A DNA stretch of 44,736 nt from a virus: positions 1-44,736 of IMG/VR virus record IMGVR_UViG_3300036760_000359; one strand, written 5' to 3'. The notes beneath the pieces are model-generated. The model searched no databases, was not told the DNA's origin, and was given only the letters and a program-made list of their open reading frames with translations. This document shows positions 41,694 to 44,736 of this stretch, in pieces; positions within the stretch are counted from its first letter, which is position 1; each line of letters begins with the position of its first letter. A program made the position numbers and the translations under genes.

Positions 41694-42019
41694 GATTGTT
41701 AAATAGCGAAGCACCAGACGATTTTATTTGCGAGGGTGCGAAAACAGTTAGAGAGTGGTTGGTGGAAGATGTGGATGGCCTCAGCACGCTGACCGTAACG
41801 AAAACAAGATGCATGCTTTTCTTAGACGCTTATAGGATGGCCAAAAACCATGAATATTGGACTGAAGATCCATTGAGGCACGAACCCTATGTTTACGAGG
41901 AGCGCGATTACACAGGAAGTGGAGACCTAGTTAAAACAGTATTCTTTTTCAAATTCGATAATATAAACGGGACCACTATTAGGGTGGAAGACCAAGAAGA
42001 AATTAGGAGTGTTTTATGA
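41690..42019 (+). CDS. Hypothetical protein between exonuclease and RecT
   Basis: A 109-aa acidic protein, overlapping both neighbours by ATGA. Segments: REWLVEDVDGLSTLTVTKTR and KTVFFFKFDNINGTTIRVED, beta-like. No known domain. Its fixed place between YqaJ and RecT suggests a recombination accessory role, perhaps inhibiting host nuclease or helping annealing; that is inference. Confidence 0.6.
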   Translation: MRLLNSEAPDDFICEGAKTVREWLVEDVDGLSTLTVTKTRCMLFLDAYRMAKNHEYWTEDPLRHEPYVYEERDYTGSGDLVKTVFFFKFDNINGTTIRVEDQEEIRSVL

Positions 42020-42891
42020 GCGCAGGCAAAGCATTGTCCGTAATGGACGATTTCAGAAACACATTAACCAAGATGGAAGATCAGTTCAAAATGGTTTTGC
42101 CACCGCAGATAAGCCCAGAGAAGTTCATGCGAGTGGTAGTAACCGCGTGCCAGCTAAACCCAAAGCTTTTAGAGGCGACAAGAGCCTCTCTATTTGCCGG
42201 AGCGATGAAGGCCGCCCAGGATGGACTTCTAGCCGATGGCAAAGAGGCCGCGCTTGTTCCGTTTAAGAATAAATCTGGCGACCTTCTTGTACAGTACATG
42301 CCGATGGTTACGGGCATTTTAAAGAAGGTGCGAAACAGTGGTGAGCTTGCGAGTATCTCGGCCCAGGTAGTTTACACGAAGGACGAGTTTGACTACTGGC
42401 TCGACGAAAGCGGAGAACATCTAAAGCACAAGCCCAGTTTTGAAGGAGACAGGGGGGCCGTGAGATTGACTTATGCACTAGCGAGGACAAAAGACAACGC
42501 GGTTTATATCGAAGTCATGACCGAGGATCAAGTGAAAGCAGTTAAGAACGTCAGTCGCGCCAAGGACTCTGGCCCGTGGGCGGGCGCTTTTGCCGACGAG
42601 ATGAGAAAGAAGACGGCAATCCGCAGGCTCTCAAAGAGGCTTCCTATGTCGACCGACCTTGAACAAGTCGTGCAGCGCGACGACGATATGTACGATCTGG
42701 ATCCGACTGAAGTCCAGCCGGAAGCCCCTACAAAATCGTCCAGGCTGTCCCAGGTTGTTGAGGCGTCTTCTCCAGTACCAGAAGCAGAGCTTACAAAGGC
42801 TCCTGGCGCTCCGGTGAGCCGCAAGGATAGCGTGGTGGATATAGACGAAGGATCGGCACAAGAACCAGACGAAAGCGAGATCCCACTGTGA
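42016..42891 (+). CDS. recT: RecT-family single-strand annealing protein
   Basis: A 291-aa protein with the RecT pattern: PPQISPEKFMRVVVTACQLN, then ASLFAGAMKAAQDGLLADGK and EAALVPFKNKSGDLLVQYMP, then MVTGILKKVRNSGELASISA. Later comes GPWAGAFADEMRKKTAIRRL. The C-terminal 70 residues are acidic and proline/serine-rich, probably disordered. It anneals single strands produced by YqaJ. Starts with ATGA overlap to the previous gene. Confidence 0.93.
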   Translation: MSAGKALSVMDDFRNTLTKMEDQFKMVLPPQISPEKFMRVVVTACQLNPKLLEATRASLFAGAMKAAQDGLLADGKEAALVPFKNKSGDLLVQYMPMVTGILKKVRNSGELASISAQVVYTKDEFDYWLDESGEHLKHKPSFEGDRGAVRLTYALARTKDNAVYIEVMTEDQVKAVKNVSRAKDSGPWAGAFADEMRKKTAIRRLSKRLPMSTDLEQVVQRDDDMYDLDPTEVQPEAPTKSSRLSQVVEASSPVPEAELTKAPGAPVSRKDSVVDIDEGSAQEPDESEIPL

Positions 42892-43052
42892 CGAAAAGCA
42901 TAAATGACGTTCGGGTGGAAGAACTACAGAAAGAGATAGACTTTCTTCGTGAGAGGTGTGCGGAGTTAGAAGCGAAACTTAGAAACATTCACGCCGGAAG
43001 ATCGGAGGACGACGATGGCAACAGTAACGATAGTCTTGACAGACCTGCCTGA
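42888..43052 (+). CDS. Small coiled-coil protein (54 aa)
   Basis: A 54-aa protein starting GTG at 42888, overlapping the RecT stop as GTGA. It is a coiled coil (VEELQKEIDFLRERCAELEA) with a polar, aspartate-rich tail. It shares 38 bp with the next gene. Too short for recognition; likely translated by coupling with RecT. Confidence 0.5.
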   Translation: MTKSINDVRVEELQKEIDFLRERCAELEAKLRNIHAGRSEDDDGNSNDSLDRPA

Positions 43053-43227
43053 AAATAAGGTGGAAGTTAAGGCAACGCCGACTTTTGAGTCTATGATTCA
43101 ACAAATGGATAGTGGCACAGCTTTAACGTCTTCGCAGGGATATGCTCTTGCGGCACTTAACCACATTCGGCGCGAAGCCCAACAAAAGGATCCGACTAAA
43201 GTATGGGTTCCAAAGAAGAAGCATTAA
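43015..43227 (+). CDS. Hypothetical small protein
   Basis: A 70-aa protein (MATVTIVLTDLPENKVEVKA). The pattern VTIVLTDLPENKVEVKATPT is shared with small phage proteins that begin with a beta hairpin and end in a helix (ALAALNHIRREAQQKD) and basic tail. Overlaps the coiled-coil gene before it and the membrane gene after it. Function unknown. Confidence 0.65.
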   Translation: MATVTIVLTDLPENKVEVKATPTFESMIQQMDSGTALTSSQGYALAALNHIRREAQQKDPTKVWVPKKKH

Positions 43228-43400
43228 TACGGGTAATAGAAATGGCAATGATCGCTGTTGTGCTTATCGTTTTGTACGCTTGCTCGTCGTATTCGCTCGA
43301 CAGGTCTTTCCCAGTTAGACAGTCGTGTGATCCTCTCGAATGTGATTTGCAAATGCTCCCAGAGTGTGAGAGATTTTGTGAGGAGTTTAACAAAAACTAG
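43203..43400 (+). CDS. Small membrane protein
   Basis: A 65-aa protein with one membrane segment (MAMIAVVLIVLYACSSYSLD) after a short charged N-terminus, then a cysteine-rich outside part (CDPLECDLQMLPECERFCEE). It overlaps the previous gene by 25 bp. The Cys pattern suggests disulfides in the periplasm or outside. Function unknown. Confidence 0.55.
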   Translation: MGSKEEALIRVIEMAMIAVVLIVLYACSSYSLDRSFPVRQSCDPLECDLQMLPECERFCEEFNKN

Positions 43401-43408
43401 GGGGATTC

Positions 43409-43585
43409 ATGGCTAAAGCAAAACTAGGATCAGGCAAGCGATTCGCGGCAGTTGTTAAAAGCGCAAAGAAGAGTGGCGCTCGCAATCCGTATGCGGTGGC
43501 TGCGGCTGCTGGCATTGCGAAATACGGAAAGGCGAAGATGGCTAAAATGGCTCAAGCTGGAAAGAAACGAAAGGCAAAGAGCTAA
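43409..43585 (+). CDS. Small basic protein (58 aa)
   Basis: A 58-aa, strongly basic protein starting at ATG 43409 with AGGGGGATTC before it. The pattern GARNPYAVAAAAGIAKYGKA is common in small phage proteins with the form KNPYALA...G..KYGK. Function unknown; its charge suggests nucleic-acid binding. It overlaps the next start as TAATG. Confidence 0.65.
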   Translation: MAKAKLGSGKRFAAVVKSAKKSGARNPYAVAAAAGIAKYGKAKMAKMAQAGKKRKAKS

Positions 43586-43758
43586 TGCCGCTACGAAAAG
43601 GAAAATCAAAATCAGCCCACGCCGCTAATGTGGCCGAGCTTATTCGTTCAGGCAGACCAGTGGCGCAGGCAAACGCAATCGCTTATCGGGTTGCAGGGGA
43701 GAAAAAAGTGGCAAAGAAACCAAAACCAAGAAAACCGAAACCACGTTCCGGTTATTAA
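43585..43758 (+). CDS. Small basic protein (57 aa)
   Basis: A 57-aa basic protein starting with MPLRKGKSKSAHAANVAELI and SGRPVAQANAIAYRVAG, a pattern of many small phage proteins (MPLKKG...N...L...GRP..QA.AIA). The tail is KPKPRKPKPRS. It is the last gene before the structured RNA candidate. Its product may bind nucleic acid or act as a small packaged protein; unknown. Confidence 0.65.
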   Translation: MPLRKGKSKSAHAANVAELIRSGRPVAQANAIAYRVAGEKKVAKKPKPRKPKPRSGY

Positions 43759-43764
43759 GGACTT

Positions 43765-43857
43765 GAAGTCGGCTGGGCATTAAAAAACGCCCCTGTGAGT
43801 AGCTTCGGCTATTCCTGATCCCAGGTAGTCGCGCAAGCGAGCAGGCAGATCGACTTC
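43765..43857 (+). ncRNA. Structured RNA candidate, cloverleaf-like
   Basis: A 93-nt element between two genes with several independent helices. P1 (7 bp, perfect): GAAGTCG 43765-43771 with CGACTTC 43851-43857. Hairpin A: GAGTAGC 43797-43803, loop TTCG, GCTATTC 43808-43814; the C(UUCG)G tetraloop is the most stable known. Hairpin B: TCGC-GCAA-GCGA 43829-43840, a GNRA tetraloop. GGG at 43775-43777 can pair either in GGGC/GCCC (43775-43778 with 43789-43792) or in CTGGG/CCCAG (43773-43777 with 43820-43824), so two folds compete, as in riboswitches. No tRNA loop or CCA is present. Confidence 0.7.
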
Positions 43858-43866
43858 TATTTTATT

Positions 43867-44082
43867 ATGAGATGTAATTCAGGCAGACGATACGATCCGA
43901 AGCAACGCGAAGCTAAGATCAAGCTTATAATGAACGCGATGGAATCAGGACTTCAATTAAAAGAAGCCGCAATCGCATTCAGTGTTAGCCCCGAAACCGT
44001 TAGCCGTTGGAGGAAAGAATATGTTCTTACAAGACAAATCCGCGATAGAGATTGCCGAGAAAATAGTTGCTCAGCGCAATAA
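43867..44082 (+). CDS. HTH protein downstream of structured RNA
   Basis: A 71-aa protein with an HTH of transposase/recombinase style (ESGLQLKEAAIAFSVSPETV then SRWRKEY). ATG 43867 has no Shine-Dalgarno sequence; the preceding RNA element ends at 43857. A later ATG at 43930 also lacks a clear site. The C-terminal part overlaps the next gene by 62 bp and looks degenerate (RDRDCRENSCSAQ). It may be a small regulator. Confidence 0.6.
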   Translation: MRCNSGRRYDPKQREAKIKLIMNAMESGLQLKEAAIAFSVSPETVSRWRKEYVLTRQIRDRDCRENSCSAQ

Positions 44083-44308
44083 GTTCCCTGGCACTGAGGT
44101 TCCGATTGAGCCACGAGACATCGGTTTAATGGCGTCTTGTCTCGTCGATATGAAAGAGACGTTGTGGGTTTGCGCTGACTCAGGATCTCCCAGAGCCAAG
44201 CAATGCATTGAAAAATGGAGCAAAAAACCTACGAAACATTCGGTTGTTTCCCCCGATTCCTTACTCCGAACCACCAAAGAAGGCAGCTCGTCGTCAGATA
44301 AAGAATAG
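44021..44308 (+). CDS. Hypothetical protein, convergent with lysis gene
   Basis: A 95-aa protein starting at ATG 44021 with GGAGGAAAGA upstream; the open frame reaches 43982 but that part lacks a ribosome site. Sequence: MFLQDKSAIEIAEKIVAQRN then GLMASCLVDMKETLWVCADS; the tail is serine/glutamate-rich (TTKEGSSSSDKE). No recognised domain. Its last 80 bp overlap the holin-like gene coming from the other strand; no terminator is seen between them. Confidence 0.55.
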   Translation: MFLQDKSAIEIAEKIVAQRNKFPGTEVPIEPRDIGLMASCLVDMKETLWVCADSGSPRAKQCIEKWSKKPTKHSVVSPDSLLRTTKEGSSSSDKE

Positions 44309-44736
44309 TCTGAGTTACCTTATTCACCAAAGCTACGGCTTCGGCCTCTGACATCGGTTTATTGAGAAGCTCCCTTGAATGCAAATAGATAAGTGTGGTC
44401 AAAACGCAGAGGTAAACAGTGAGGCCAGGGCGTACAAGGCCGCGGAAAAGATCAAGTAATACCAAAAGCCATGCTTGTCCTTGGGACGGGGTAACTTTCG
44501 CACTATATTTTTCTCCTTCTGAAAAACTTGCCGCGAACGATTTTGCATCCTCTGCTGATTCAGCTCCAGCCGCTTCAATGTCAGCGATCTTAGTTCTTGC
44601 CGCCCACTCTTGAGTCATCATCTCAGCTTGGGCTTTCATCATCTCAACTTCGTGCGCCATTTTTTCACGCGATGCCTGAAGGTCGAGCTGCTTGTTTTTG
44701 TAGTCGGCTATACGTTGTATAGCCACGCCGACAATG
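44229..44736 (-). CDS. Holin-like membrane protein, 3' part (start at 177 across the join)
   Basis: This is the main body of the 185-aa protein. After the hydrophobic N-terminus come about 60 charged, helix-prone residues rich in K, E, Q and A, then two predicted membrane segments (around VLLDLFRGLVRPGLTVYLC and ILYLTTSCLLWWFGV) separated by a short polar loop, then a basic tail. Charged helix plus C-terminal membrane hairpin is the layout of 3-TM holin-type proteins (PF11351-like) in podovirus lysis cassettes. Its last 80 bases overlap the plus-strand gene ending at 44308 tail to tail. An unrelated structural membrane protein remains possible. Confidence 0.65.
   Translation of the reverse strand, partial: IVGVAIQRIADYKNKQLDLQASREKMAHEVEMMKAQAEMMTQEWAARTKIADIEAAGAESAEDAKSFAASFSEGEKYSAKVTPSQGQAWLLVLLDLFRGLVRPGLTVYLCVLTTLIYLHSRELLNKPMSEAEAVALVNKVTQTILYLTTSCLLWWFGVRNRGKQPNVS
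44610..44736. repeat. Terminal direct repeat, right copy (assembly overlap)
   Basis: Exact second copy of bases 1-127. Removing one copy gives a circle of 44,609 bp. The minus-strand membrane-protein gene that ends at 44229 passes through this copy and takes its true start from position 177 on the other side of the join. Confidence 0.9.

Noticed and set aside
43765-43857. tRNA gene
   Set aside because: The 7-bp closing stem and three arms suggest a cloverleaf, but there is no 7-nt anticodon loop, no TTCRANY T-loop and no CCA-compatible end.
1-44736. CRISPR arrays, insertion sequences, integrase or attachment sites
   Set aside because: I looked for regular repeat-spacer arrays, transposase or tyrosine/serine recombinase motifs and duplicated att cores and saw none; the single HTH at 43867 has no transposase catalytic part.

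Overview
The window is one complete phage genome assembled as a circle. Bases 1-127 are repeated exactly at 44610-44736, so the real length is about 44,609 bp, and one lysis gene runs across the join. The structural proteins place it with short-tailed (podovirus-like) double-stranded DNA phages whose head genes resemble those of Bordetella phage BPP-1: a Bbp16-like cement protein, a Bbp17-like capsid, a Bbp19-like protein, a T7-type head-tail connector portal, an adaptor, a nozzle, three internal ejection proteins and a fibre with a T7 gp17-like N-terminus. I see no integrase, DNA polymerase, RNA polymerase or tRNA. The host cannot be named from the sequence; the lysis genes and ejection proteins suggest a Gram-negative bacterium.

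Layout. (1) From 31281 leftwards to 1, continuing past the join to 44229, almost everything is on the minus strand and tightly packed with ATGA/TAATG overlaps. In transcription order it holds the small terminase, a 3-kb cassette of about a dozen small genes (zinc-knuckle proteins, small membrane proteins, a GT-A-like glycosyltransferase, an Acb2-like possible anti-CBASS protein, a SEC-C protein and a ParS/MbcA-like protein), the large terminase, a GNAT acetyltransferase, portal, two tandem paralogous structural proteins, scaffold, capsid, cement, tail adaptor, nozzle, ejection proteins, tail fibre and lysis genes. (2) From 31282 to 33150 lies about 1.6 kb of mostly non-coding DNA broken by one 91-aa gene. 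It carries a dense array of a 17-bp palindrome, GYATTC-N5-GAATRC, plus GGTAGC repeats around an AT-rich tract; this is the best candidate for the replication origin or control centre. (3) From 33151 to 35576 there are seven small plus-strand early genes in two transcription units with clear terminators. (4) From 40729 leftwards to 35700 there is a minus-strand replication module: HTH regulator, SF2 helicase, small protein, Dam methylase, VRR-NUC nuclease, primase-helicase and a small amphipathic protein. (5) From 40794 to 44308 there is a plus-strand recombination module (YqaJ exonuclease, RecT) followed by very small genes and a strongly structured RNA candidate just before an HTH gene.

How it fits together. 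The divergent control region at 40730-40793, with two GCTAAA direct repeats, probably switches between the replication and recombination units. YqaJ and RecT give single-strand annealing recombination, the primase-helicase and SF2 helicase drive replication with host polymerase, and the long minus-strand unit makes the virion and lyses the cell.

Most notable: the palindrome array, the cloverleaf-like RNA with UUCG and GCAA tetraloops at 43765-43857, the Acb2-like gene within the TerS-TerL cassette, and a glycine-rich adhesin-like protein with a non-ATG start. All assignments come from reading the sequence and remembering family patterns; no database search was run.
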